This document shows, piece after piece, positions 45,051 through 53,792 of a stretch of DNA of 64,000 nucleotides (the stretch's first letter is position 1; each line of letters opens with the position of its first letter). The notes beneath the pieces are model-generated. The model was not told where the DNA came from and made no database searches. It saw nothing but the letters and a program-made list of their open reading frames with translations. The stretch spans positions 117,250 through 181,249 of the forward strand of contig NZNV01000007.1 in NCBI GenBank assembly GCA_002695025.1. The letters run 5' to 3'. This stretch comes from Owenweeksia sp. GTDB lineage: Bacteria; Bacteroidota; Bacteroidia; Flavobacteriales; Schleiferiaceae. The position numbers and the translations under genes were made by a program.

Positions 45051-45971
45051 ATGAAAATCACCCCCCCATTCACCAGGTATATCTTAGTAAGCTTATGCCT
45101 GTTCCTTCATACAGCCTGCGACCAACTTAACGGGGAAACTTCGGCCTCCGCTCTTAATGAATCGGTGACTCCTGTGGGCGATGCCTTTCCCAAAAAAGAA
45201 AAGGTTTGGATAATTGCACACCGTGGTGATTGGCGAAACTTTCCTGAAAACAGTCTTGAAGGAATTCAGAGCTGCATCGAAAAAGGATTTGATATTGTTG
45301 AGATTGATGTAAGGCTTACCAAAGACAGCATTCCTGTTTTAATGCATGATGTAACGCTGGATCGCACTACTAATGGCAAAGGCAATATAGCAAACCTTAC
45401 CTGGCAGGAAGTACAGCAGCTGAATCTCAAAAACGGCCTGGGCCGCACCACCATCTTTAAGGTTCCCTCATTGGAGGAGGTCCTTAAGCTTACCAAAGGA
45501 AAGATCATTATAAATCTGGATAAGAGCTACTCCATCTTTAAATTCCTGATGCCTTACATCCGTAAATATGATATGTCCAACCAAATACTTCTTAAGGGTG
45601 AAATACCTGTAGAACAAATGGAAAAAGACCTGGGTCCATTATTAACCGAAATTCAGTTTATGCCCATTGTAAACCTGAAAAAGCCCGGAGCTGAAAAAAT
45701 AATTGAAGGTTACCTCTCCCAACACCCACCCTTTGCCATTGAGTATGTTTTTGGCAGTGACACGTCAGCCATTCTTAATAACATAAGGCAGTATAAAAAG
45801 AACGGGGTAAAAGCCTGGGCCAACTCCCTTTGGCCTTCTCTAAACGGTGGACATGATGATGATCTGGCTACTACCAATCCTGAAGAAGCTTATGGCTGGC
45901 TAATAGCCAAAGGTTTTAATATGATACAAACCGATCGGCCGGTTTTATTAAAGACCTATCTTGAAAATTAG
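45051..45971 (+). CDS. Glycerophosphodiester phosphodiesterase lipoprotein
   Basis: A 306-residue GDPD. The signal ends in LFLHTACDQ, a lipobox. The catalytic set is intact: IIAHRGDWRNFPENSLEG, FDIVEIDVRLTKDSIPVLMH followed by Asp, and DRTTNGKGNIANLTWQEVQ; IIINLDKSY and MIQTDRPVLLKTYL close the barrel. It splits glycerophosphodiesters into glycerol-3-phosphate and alcohol in the periplasm or at the surface. It overlaps the DUF6528 gene by 11 bp and follows SusC/SusD in the same direction, supporting a joint phosphodiester-use pathway. Confidence 0.9.
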   Translation: MKITPPFTRYILVSLCLFLHTACDQLNGETSASALNESVTPVGDAFPKKEKVWIIAHRGDWRNFPENSLEGIQSCIEKGFDIVEIDVRLTKDSIPVLMHDVTLDRTTNGKGNIANLTWQEVQQLNLKNGLGRTTIFKVPSLEEVLKLTKGKIIINLDKSYSIFKFLMPYIRKYDMSNQILLKGEIPVEQMEKDLGPLLTEIQFMPIVNLKKPGAEKIIEGYLSQHPPFAIEYVFGSDTSAILNNIRQYKKNGVKAWANSLWPSLNGGHDDDLATTNPEEAYGWLIAKGFNMIQTDRPVLLKTYLEN

Positions 45972-46851
45972 GAAACTTCGCATTTCACTTGCTCCGTTTT
46001 TTCTGGCGGGTTTGGTATTTCTTCTTACACTGAGCTTGAGAATACCCTCTCCTAAACTTCCTTTAGCTGTGGTGTGTGGCAGCCATAAAGTAAAGATTAT
46101 AGATTTGTCAGGCACCAAAGTCAAAACCGTTTGGGAGTGGCAGGCTTCCGATGATCCGTGTCTTGACACCCTCCACTTTCAAAAGATGGATGAATGCAAG
46201 CCCATTAACAATGGTAAGCAGCTCCTGGTGACCTCATCCACCGGGGGATGTGCTTTATTAGATACCGCTTCTAAAAAGGCTCTTTTTTCCACTTATCTTC
46301 CCAATGCTCATTCTATGGAATTGCTGTTTGAAGATTATGTTGCGGTAATAGCCTCTTCAAAACCCGGGGGAGACCGGATGATCATCTACAACTGGAGAGA
46401 GGGTAAACAGTTATGGGAAGATTCCATTTTCTCAGGTCATGGCTTGGCATGGGTACCTGAAAGATCTAGCCTCTATGCATTGGGTGAGTCGGAACTCAGA
46501 AGATATCATTTGAAGCTTTCAGAGAGTCTTTCACTAAAACAGGACACTTGTTATGAGCTACCTTCAAAAGGTGGGCATGATCTTATCTGGCTTCCCTCAA
46601 AACAAAGCCTTGTAATATCGGCTAGTAAAAATGTATGGGAGTTTGATCTGAAGACAGAGAAATTTGCACCCCACCCACTCTTACATAAGTCTCATAAAGT
46701 AAAATCAATAAGCTTTTATCGTGATAAGTTGCTGTATGTACAAGCTGAAGAAAGCTGGTGGGCGCATCATATAAAACTATTTAACGGGCCTGATATACCA
46801 GTTTCAGACCTTCGTGTGTATAAAGCGCGGTGGATTTATTCTCACCGGTGA
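45961..46851 (+). CDS. DUF6528-family secreted propeller-like protein
   Basis: A 296-residue protein. The only sensible start is TTG 45961, overlapping the GDPD stop by 11 bp. One hydrophobic N-terminal segment (LAPFFLAGLVFLLTLSLRI) should act as signal or anchor. The body matches the DUF6528 pattern: DECKPINNGKQLLVTSSTGG, PNAHSMELL, SGHGLAWVPERSSLYALGES, LPSKGGHDLIWLPS, LYVQAEESWWAHHIKLF and VYKARW. The reaction of DUF6528 is unknown, but these proteins occur with GDPD and phosphodiester glycosidases in SusCD loci. It ends the operon before a terminator. Confidence 0.85.
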   Translation: MKIRKLRISLAPFFLAGLVFLLTLSLRIPSPKLPLAVVCGSHKVKIIDLSGTKVKTVWEWQASDDPCLDTLHFQKMDECKPINNGKQLLVTSSTGGCALLDTASKKALFSTYLPNAHSMELLFEDYVAVIASSKPGGDRMIIYNWREGKQLWEDSIFSGHGLAWVPERSSLYALGESELRRYHLKLSESLSLKQDTCYELPSKGGHDLIWLPSKQSLVISASKNVWEFDLKTEKFAPHPLLHKSHKVKSISFYRDKLLYVQAEESWWAHHIKLFNGPDIPVSDLRVYKARWIYSHR

Positions 46852-46910
46852 TGCCCTTCTACTTCATGCAACTCCTGTGTTTTTTAATCTTCTATTGAGG
46901 AAATAAAAAA

Positions 46911-46930
46911 GCCACAGGAAATCCTGCGGC
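46911..46930. terminator. Convergent terminator
   Basis: GCCACAGG (46911-46918) and CCTGCGGC (46923-46930) form an 8-bp stem with one A/C mismatch on the plus strand but a G-U pair in the minus transcript, where it is followed by a run of six T. It ends the 1513-residue gene and may also serve the DUF6528 operon. Confidence 0.7.
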
Positions 46931-46965
46931 CTTTCTACCAAATAATTACCGTATCAATTACAATT

Positions 46966-49900
46966 CTATTGCACTATAAACACTTTTTGTTCACTTTCAG
47001 TTCGGGAAAGGATCTGCAATATATAAGTGCCTTTTACCAGGTCTGATACCTCAATACTGATCTCCGGCAGACCTGCCGATTGTGCTTGCACAACTTTGAT
47101 CAGTGTCCCACTCACATTATACACATTTAAGATTACATCTTCTGTAAATACATTCTTTGTGTGAATGTGCAACAGGGAGCTTGCAGGGTTCGGATAAATA
47201 CTAATACCATTTACATTCTGTAACTCGTCAACCCCAATGGCTTCATCAATATCTGCCTGGTAGCGTGGCATGATTTGATAACCACTGAGGTAAGGGATAT
47301 TAGGGTCGTATTGAGTACCAATTCCGGTTACATCAAAAGAGTTTACCGGAGCCGGCTGGCCGTAAATATCCACATCTTCATCAATGCGCATCACATAGGT
47401 ATTGGTCCCATCTGTAATATCCACATTAAAGGAACCTCCGCTGGTTTTCCACTGTGATGGTGTTACCAAGGTTACATTTTCAATTTCCACCAAATTACTT
47501 TCGGTGGACTCATCCAAAGCCGTCACCAGGACCGGTGACTTTAGGTTATGACCGGAAGACCAGAATTCTAAAGTATCAGGCTCAATTTCAAGCAAACCAT
47601 TAAACTGTAGTATGGTACCGGATACGGAAATACTATCTCCCTCCTTAACGGTATAACCAAACTTCTTACTGCCGCTGAATACTGAGATTCCTCCGGTTTG
47701 ATCGATCAGCGTAAACTGCAGGCCGGCCGGGTGAAGGTTTACACCGTAAACGATCCCACTGAGCTCACCTTTTACATTTACAGAATCGGCTTCTCCATTG
47801 GGATCGTTGTTGTTAATATCACTAATGGCATAATCCGGGTAAGGATCAAAACCATTTCCACTGACATCTATACGCACACGTCCAGCTCCCGCTATATTGA
47901 TAACAGAATCTGTAAAGACGGTGTTGGAAGAAGGAACAAAACGCACATAAACAGTATCTCTTAAATAACCATTGCTATGCATTAGGTGCAGAGAATCTGT
48001 GTATCCACCGTTGGCGGTTAAGCTTATAGGAAATTCCGCTGAGGTGGTTACATTCAGATCTTCCAGTAAATACTCGCCTTCCACCACAAAGTATTGTGCC
48101 GCTGAAGTATCGTTTTCCGCAACACTACCAAAGCTCAGGCTAGTATTGGCAAGGGCTACCAAACTTGCATTTAGTTCGGTAATATCAGCCTGGTATCGGG
48201 GCTGAATCTGATAACCGGTGTTGTATGGAGATGAATTATCAAATTGACTACCAATCCCCACTATATCAAAGTAACCGGTTGGTGCAGGCTGCCCATAGAT
48301 ATCTACATCGTTATCAATGCGCATTTCAAATACATCTGTCCCATTGGTAATATCTACGTTAAAGCCAGAACCACTGTTGGTCCATTGCGCAGGATCCACC
48401 AGGTAAACTTCCTCTATACGAACCAGGTCACTTTCTGTAGATTCATCTAATACATTGGTAAGAGAAGGTTGCTTGAGGGTTTTACCAGTAGCTATAAAAC
48501 TTATTTCTGAAGGTATAATTTCCAGTAATCCATTAAACTGATCGATCATTCCCTTCACCGCAATACTGTCACCTTCCTGTACGGTGTAACCTAAATTACC
48601 ACTGGCATTAAATACTGCTATTCCTCCGGTATTATCACGTAAGGTAAACTGAAGTCCGGCAGGACGAAGGTTCACTCCATACACAATTCCGTGCAGAGTT
48701 GTATTTACCCCCAATGAATCTGCCTGTTGATTAGCTTTCAAGCTATTAACCATATCAACCGTATAAACAGGGAATGGATCCTTGGCCTCTGCCATCAGGT
48801 AGGTATAAGCGAGGGTATCACTTTGATTGGAGACAGAATCCCAAACATTACCAAAAGCTGAAGGAATAAAACGAATATAAATGGTGTCGTTCAACAGCCC
48901 CATAGCATTAACATTTACCGCCACACTTCCTGAGAAATTCACACTATCCAGACTAACCTCAAAGTCCGCAGGAGCATTGACCATTACAGATTGGGTAAGG
49001 TATGTTCCGTCTAACTGATATCTCAACACCTCTGAAGTATCTCCTATAAATACCTGGCCAAAATCAAGAGTATCATTGTCAGAGATCATAGTGGCGGGAA
49101 TTCCCTCAATATCTGACTGATAACGAGGAAACAACTGGTAACCTTCATCATAGGGCGCAGAGGGGTCATATTGACCGCCAATACCGTTTACGTGGAAGAA
49201 GCCGGCAGGCGCTGCCTGACTGAAGAGGTCCACGTCATCATCAATGCGCACTTCAAACGTATCGACACCATTGGTAATATCCACATTAAAGCCTGATCCT
49301 GCGCCAGTCCACTGAGTAGCATCAGCCAGGTAAAAGTCTTCAAAGCGCACCAGGTTACTCTCAGTGGCTTCACTCAGGGAAGTAACCAACAAAGGTGCCT
49401 TCAACGCAGATCCGCTTTTATGCAATACAATGGAATCCGGTACGATCTCCAACAGACCATTAAACTGGGTAAGCGACCCGAAAACCGTAATACTATCCGA
49501 TTCCTGAACATTGTAAGACGAAACACCTCCAAAACTGAACACATTAATACCTGCGGTGGCATCAATCATGGTAAACTGTAGTCCGGCTGGCCTCAGGTTT
49601 ACACCGTATACCACTCCTGAAAGAGAAAGCTGTACATTATTGGAATCCGCTACCCCATTAGCATCCACACCATTGATCTGCGCAATCTGGTAATGTGGAT
49701 ACGGGTCAAAAGCCGAACCGTTCAACTGAGCGTATACGGTATCAAGCCCCGTAGTTACATGTTGGATAGAATCCAGATAAGCTCCTGTGGTCAACGGATT
49801 GAACTTAACATATACATCCACTTGCGAAGTAAGACCTCCATAGATAATGAGTGTATCATTGAACATACCATTAGGTGATAATGAGATCTCATAGGCTGCA

Positions 49901-51507
49901 GGTGCAATGACCTCAATATCATCAAAAACGTTTTGCGCATCCACCGTATAACTTTTAACCGTGGCGGTATTTATCATTTTTGCGCCAAAATCCAGAGGCC
50001 CGGTGCTATACACTACATTCATTTCAGGATTGGCTACGGAACAAGCTTGCATCTGATGATTTCCCCAGGAAGTAAAATCACTATTGGGAAATACCATCCA
50101 TTCGCTGGCAGCAGATATCCCCCAGTTGGTTTGTCCTTTTCGTATTGTACTGTCACGCACCAGGGTACGATCATTAGTGGACCCGTTTACCCCATTGGTT
50201 CCCGTAACACTCCATTCATTGCCAGGATCGGTGCCTACCACCCCTATAACATCTATTACCACTCCATTTTTTTCAAGAGTTACGGCATCATCACCAGTAA
50301 AGACCCCGGCCCATGGAAAAGAATACAAGCTATCCGCTGATGCTTTAAGGGTGGCATTAGTGGCCGGGTGGTTTGTTGTAGCATTAAAGGTTTCTCCCGG
50401 AGCCAGCTTACCAGACATACCCGTGCTGTAAGTTACGGCTGCACTTCCTCCTGAATACATATTCAAGGTATAAGCAGCAAGATCCACACTATCCTGTGTA
50501 GGGTTGTAGATCTCCAGGGAATTGTACGGAACTGATCCTTCGCGGTACTCTGAGATAAACAGTTCCTGGCAGTCGCCCCCGGCAGATGATGAAGGTATTG
50601 AATCTACCAGGCTGGTGGTTACCAGGCTTACTTCAACTCCATTTCCCCATACCGTATCATTACGCGAGAATACCTTAAAGAAATATTGTTTTTGGCGATC
50701 AAAATTGGTTAAGGTAACTCCGGCACCAGAGCCTTTATACATAGCATATTCACCGGGGCTTAACTGCATCCCGTTTTTAAAATTAGTGTTGGTAATGTAA
50801 GAAGTGGCACTACTACCAGGTGAAAAAGAGATACTGTTTTCAGAGGCAACCACCAATACCTCATCCCAACAACTGGGAGGATTGGTCCAGTTCAGGGAAA
50901 TTGCACGCAATTGCTCCGTTGCAGTAAAATTGATAACCGGGTCAGGCTGAGGGCAAACACTGGAATCCCCTACCATCACATGATCAAAATGATGTGATTC
51001 AGAACCAGCATTATTATTAATAGCCATACGTATCTGGACTGAATCCCCAGGTGTAATACTTGTTTTCAGGTATTGGGCAGAATAGGTTCCGGTAAGCTTG
51101 TTTACCTCAACAAAGCTCCCGCCATTCAGTGAATACGAAAACTGGATAAAATCACCCGCTTCAAATGAAGTAGCTGACTGAGAAACATATACGGATAAAA
51201 AAGGGCTGGATAAACCTGCAATATTCACCTGTGGCGAATACCAATACCCGGTGGCTCCGGAGCTTCCGCTACCGTCCATATTGGTTCCTACAAACTTATC
51301 ACTTACCTGAACTCTGAAGGCATCGGCATTAGGGCAGCCTGAAGCATCAATGGTCCAATTTACCCCGGAGGTATTTCCCATTCCTTTGCCACTTTGACCA
51401 GTAAAGCCCTCAAAGTAAACAGTATCAACCTGCGCTTTAGCACCAAAGCTGAAAGTCGCAAATAGTAATAATGAAAGATATAATCTGCATTCCATTTTGA
51501 CGTACAT
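46966..51507 (-). CDS. Giant secreted protein with lamin-tail, three OB-like modules and T9SS tail
   Basis: A 1513-residue protein with signal peptide around LYLSLLLFATFSFGAKA; Met5 is an alternative start. N-terminal beta-sandwich (WYSPQVNIAGLSSPFLSVYV) at about 60-190, then a fibronectin-like part to about 300, a lamin-tail domain (LTD) at about 312-490 (CQELFISEYREGSVPYNSLE), an Ig-like part, and three copies of a roughly 310-residue unit. Each copy has an OB-like module of about 185 residues starting near 600, 908 and 1219 (GVVYGVNLRPAGLQFTMID and close variants, ending PRYQSDI or PRYQADI) plus an Ig-like spacer. T9SS tail from about 1430 (SIYPNPASSLLHIHT). LTD and OB modules are common in extracellular nucleases, but no nuclease core is seen here. 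Function unknown. Confidence 0.75.
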   Translation of the reverse strand: MYVKMECRLYLSLLLFATFSFGAKAQVDTVYFEGFTGQSGKGMGNTSGVNWTIDASGCPNADAFRVQVSDKFVGTNMDGSGSSGATGYWYSPQVNIAGLSSPFLSVYVSQSATSFEAGDFIQFSYSLNGGSFVEVNKLTGTYSAQYLKTSITPGDSVQIRMAINNNAGSESHHFDHVMVGDSSVCPQPDPVINFTATEQLRAISLNWTNPPSCWDEVLVVASENSISFSPGSSATSYITNTNFKNGMQLSPGEYAMYKGSGAGVTLTNFDRQKQYFFKVFSRNDTVWGNGVEVSLVTTSLVDSIPSSSAGGDCQELFISEYREGSVPYNSLEIYNPTQDSVDLAAYTLNMYSGGSAAVTYSTGMSGKLAPGETFNATTNHPATNATLKASADSLYSFPWAGVFTGDDAVTLEKNGVVIDVIGVVGTDPGNEWSVTGTNGVNGSTNDRTLVRDSTIRKGQTNWGISAASEWMVFPNSDFTSWGNHQMQACSVANPEMNVVYSTGPLDFGAKMINTATVKSYTVDAQNVFDDIEVIAPAAYEISLSPNGMFNDTLIIYGGLTSQVDVYVKFNPLTTGAYLDSIQHVTTGLDTVYAQLNGSAFDPYPHYQIAQINGVDANGVADSNNVQLSLSGVVYGVNLRPAGLQFTMIDATAGINVFSFGGVSSYNVQESDSITVFGSLTQFNGLLEIVPDSIVLHKSGSALKAPLLVTSLSEATESNLVRFEDFYLADATQWTGAGSGFNVDITNGVDTFEVRIDDDVDLFSQAAPAGFFHVNGIGGQYDPSAPYDEGYQLFPRYQSDIEGIPATMISDNDTLDFGQVFIGDTSEVLRYQLDGTYLTQSVMVNAPADFEVSLDSVNFSGSVAVNVNAMGLLNDTIYIRFIPSAFGNVWDSVSNQSDTLAYTYLMAEAKDPFPVYTVDMVNSLKANQQADSLGVNTTLHGIVYGVNLRPAGLQFTLRDNTGGIAVFNASGNLGYTVQEGDSIAVKGMIDQFNGLLEIIPSEISFIATGKTLKQPSLTNVLDESTESDLVRIEEVYLVDPAQWTNSGSGFNVDITNGTDVFEMRIDNDVDIYGQPAPTGYFDIVGIGSQFDNSSPYNTGYQIQPRYQADITELNASLVALANTSLSFGSVAENDTSAAQYFVVEGEYLLEDLNVTTSAEFPISLTANGGYTDSLHLMHSNGYLRDTVYVRFVPSSNTVFTDSVINIAGAGRVRIDVSGNGFDPYPDYAISDINNNDPNGEADSVNVKGELSGIVYGVNLHPAGLQFTLIDQTGGISVFSGSKKFGYTVKEGDSISVSGTILQFNGLLEIEPDTLEFWSSGHNLKSPVLVTALDESTESNLVEIENVTLVTPSQWKTSGGSFNVDITDGTNTYVMRIDEDVDIYGQPAPVNSFDVTGIGTQYDPNIPYLSGYQIMPRYQADIDEAIGVDELQNVNGISIYPNPASSLLHIHTKNVFTEDVILNVYNVSGTLIKVVQAQSAGLPEISIEVSDLVKGTYILQILSRTESEQKVFIVQ

Positions 51508-51537
51508 TTCTAATATTTTTTAGAGAAATTTTCGGTT

Positions 51538-51545
51538 CAAAAATA
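51538..51545 (-). promoter_or_regulatory. Candidate -7 element TATTTTTG for the 1513-residue gene
   Basis: On the minus strand TATTTTTG fits TAnnTTTG and lies 30 bp upstream of the start codon at 51507. A TTTG at 51575-51578 is too far for a normal -33 box. Confidence 0.35.
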
Positions 51546-51627
51546 GACATACCAAAAGCCTATATATCCATTACACAAAGACTTAATGCATAGTTAAATG
51601 ACAGTTAATGTAATATCAGCGCTATTT

Positions 51628-53784
51628 TTATCGGAGTAATGTTACAAAGCCCTTTATGTCTTCGTTACCTTGTACTATAAACATATAGGTACCATCCGCG
51701 CATTCCTGGCCATTATGTTTACCATCCCATTGAAAATTAATATCACTGGACTCGTAAATAAGGGTTCCCCAGCGGTTGTATATGTGAATGGAAAAAACCG
51801 GCCAGCCATTACCATCAACCTTGAAGAAATCATTGGAGCCGTCACCATTGGGAGTAAATACATTCGGCACTTTCATATATTCCTCAATGGGTTCAGGTAT
51901 TTCTATAGTTACCGGCTTTACAAGGGTATCCATGCAGCCACCAGGCGACTCCACCGCAAGGGTCACCAAATAGCTACCAGCCTGTCGGTAAGTGTGAGAA
52001 GGAGTGCTGTTTACCGCACTTTCTCCATCTCCAAAATCCCATGTGTAACTGAGCTGGGGCCCCTGAGAATAATTATCAAAGTAGACCGTGAAAAGATCCT
52101 GTTCCAAATAACCTATGTCAAAATCAGCCATCACCTCCGTAAAATTCAACTGAAAAGTAACCATGGAATCACAGGCACCAACACCCCCATGTTTGGATAT
52201 TTGTATAGTAGTGTCAGAATACCAGGCGTTTCCATTGATAACCGCAGAATCACCAGAGCAATACTGAAGTACATACGTTTCGGTAGGATGACTAAGAAAT
52301 TTTAACTCCGTGGCTATAACACTATCGCACCCCCCTAAGCTCCTCACCGTATCATGGTACACACCGGGTGTTTTTTGCCAGCTCCCCTGCAAGTATAAAC
52401 TATCGCCCTGGCACAACTCCAATGTACGGGAACCCTGAAGCAGACTAGCCACAGTAAGCCTGGTCACCAGTATACTATCACAACCTACCGGCCCGGTCAA
52501 CGTATCTCTGTAATTGCCGGAAATTTTTCGAAAACGCCCTTCCAAAAAGATACTATCATTTGAACAAATAGTCATCCCTCGCAAAGTTTCCGGAATAGGA
52601 TATATACTTAATGTAGTAACCACAAGGCTATCACACCCTCCACCAGCCAGCAGGGTATCCCTGTAGACCCCTGCCGCTTGTTGCCAGTCATTTTCAAGAA
52701 AGACACTATCTCCTTCGCATATTTTCAGGGATCTTGCCACATTAAAAGCAGGCATTACATAAAGCTGTGTTGATAAAATGCTATCACAACCATTTTGCGC
52801 CACCAGTGTATCCATGAACGTACCGGCTGCTTTGCGGTATCTACCATTCACCAATACACTATCGCCACTACAAATAGTCATAGAGTTACTGGAATTATAG
52901 GACGATAACACCTGGAGTGTGGTCACAACTACACTATCACAGTTACCTGAGGCAAGAGTATCACGATACACCCCCGAACTGCTCCGAAAAGCATTTTGCA
53001 GAAAAATACTATCACCACTGCATATCTGAAGATTCTGAACACCCTGAGGCATGGGAGCCACAAAAAGATCTACCTGCAAAACGCTGTCGCAAAATCGTAT
53101 AGACGAGATGGTATCATAATATGTCCCTGCTACTTTGTGATAAGCTCCCCCAACCAGGGTACTGTCTCCCTGACATATACTACGACTTTCCTGAATAACA
53201 GCCGGAGCCGGATTATAGGCAGTAGTACTGAGTCCCAGGCAGGCAGGAGCTGATACAACCCACCCTTGTACCGATATGGCTGATGTAGAGGGCCATGAAT
53301 TGACAGATGTCCCATCTGTAAACGAGTAACGCAGACAGTTACTGTTCTCTCGTACGATCCTTTTATGAAACAAACCGTTGGAAACACTCCCTACTCTTGG
53401 CGCCACATGTGTACCGTACAGGTTTATCATATCCACAAACTGTGTTCCTTTACGCAGGGCAACACAATCATCACCGTTTACCCCTCCACCAATGGTCACA
53501 TTTACAGGGCACGGATATCCCGAGTTACCCACTACTAAAACTCCCGAGGGCGCCAATGTACCTGACAATGCTACATTGTTGGTAGGAGAAGAATTCCCGT
53601 TATTGTATACTGACACCGTATACCCACTAAGATTGATAGTAGAAGAAGTAGGGTTGTAAATCTTTATCGCCAGCCCATTACCCGGGTCCCAGTCTACATA
53701 TTCCACAATCATCAGATCATCCAGCTGAGCGTGTAAGTTAGGAGCGAAGCCCCATAAAAGCATGATGTATAAAAATTTCCTCAT
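51628..53784 (-). CDS. LTD / Cys-Gly-Asp-Ser repeat / PKD protein with type B T9SS tail (copy 2)
   Basis: A 718-residue secreted protein (signal MRKFLYIMLLWGFAPNLHAQ). An LTD-like N-terminus (LDDLMIVEYVDWDPGNGLAI) spans about 20-180. About seven units of some 49 residues follow to about 560, each with the pattern ICxGDS, (W/Y)xxxxGxYxDTL, GCDSIxxTxL and two cysteines. A PKD domain (FDNYSQGPQLSYTWDFGDGE) is at about 575-650, and the C-terminus is the gliding-motility-type T9SS domain (KVPNVFTPNGDGSNDFF, IYNRWGTLIYE). It is co-linear with and about as long as the protein encoded 8 bp upstream, so the two arose by tandem duplication. Likely a surface adhesin. Confidence 0.85.
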   Translation of the reverse strand: MRKFLYIMLLWGFAPNLHAQLDDLMIVEYVDWDPGNGLAIKIYNPTSSTINLSGYTVSVYNNGNSSPTNNVALSGTLAPSGVLVVGNSGYPCPVNVTIGGGVNGDDCVALRKGTQFVDMINLYGTHVAPRVGSVSNGLFHKRIVRENSNCLRYSFTDGTSVNSWPSTSAISVQGWVVSAPACLGLSTTAYNPAPAVIQESRSICQGDSTLVGGAYHKVAGTYYDTISSIRFCDSVLQVDLFVAPMPQGVQNLQICSGDSIFLQNAFRSSSGVYRDTLASGNCDSVVVTTLQVLSSYNSSNSMTICSGDSVLVNGRYRKAAGTFMDTLVAQNGCDSILSTQLYVMPAFNVARSLKICEGDSVFLENDWQQAAGVYRDTLLAGGGCDSLVVTTLSIYPIPETLRGMTICSNDSIFLEGRFRKISGNYRDTLTGPVGCDSILVTRLTVASLLQGSRTLELCQGDSLYLQGSWQKTPGVYHDTVRSLGGCDSVIATELKFLSHPTETYVLQYCSGDSAVINGNAWYSDTTIQISKHGGVGACDSMVTFQLNFTEVMADFDIGYLEQDLFTVYFDNYSQGPQLSYTWDFGDGESAVNSTPSHTYRQAGSYLVTLAVESPGGCMDTLVKPVTIEIPEPIEEYMKVPNVFTPNGDGSNDFFKVDGNGWPVFSIHIYNRWGTLIYESSDINFQWDGKHNGQECADGTYMFIVQGNEDIKGFVTLLR

Positions 53785-53792
53785 ATTAACTC

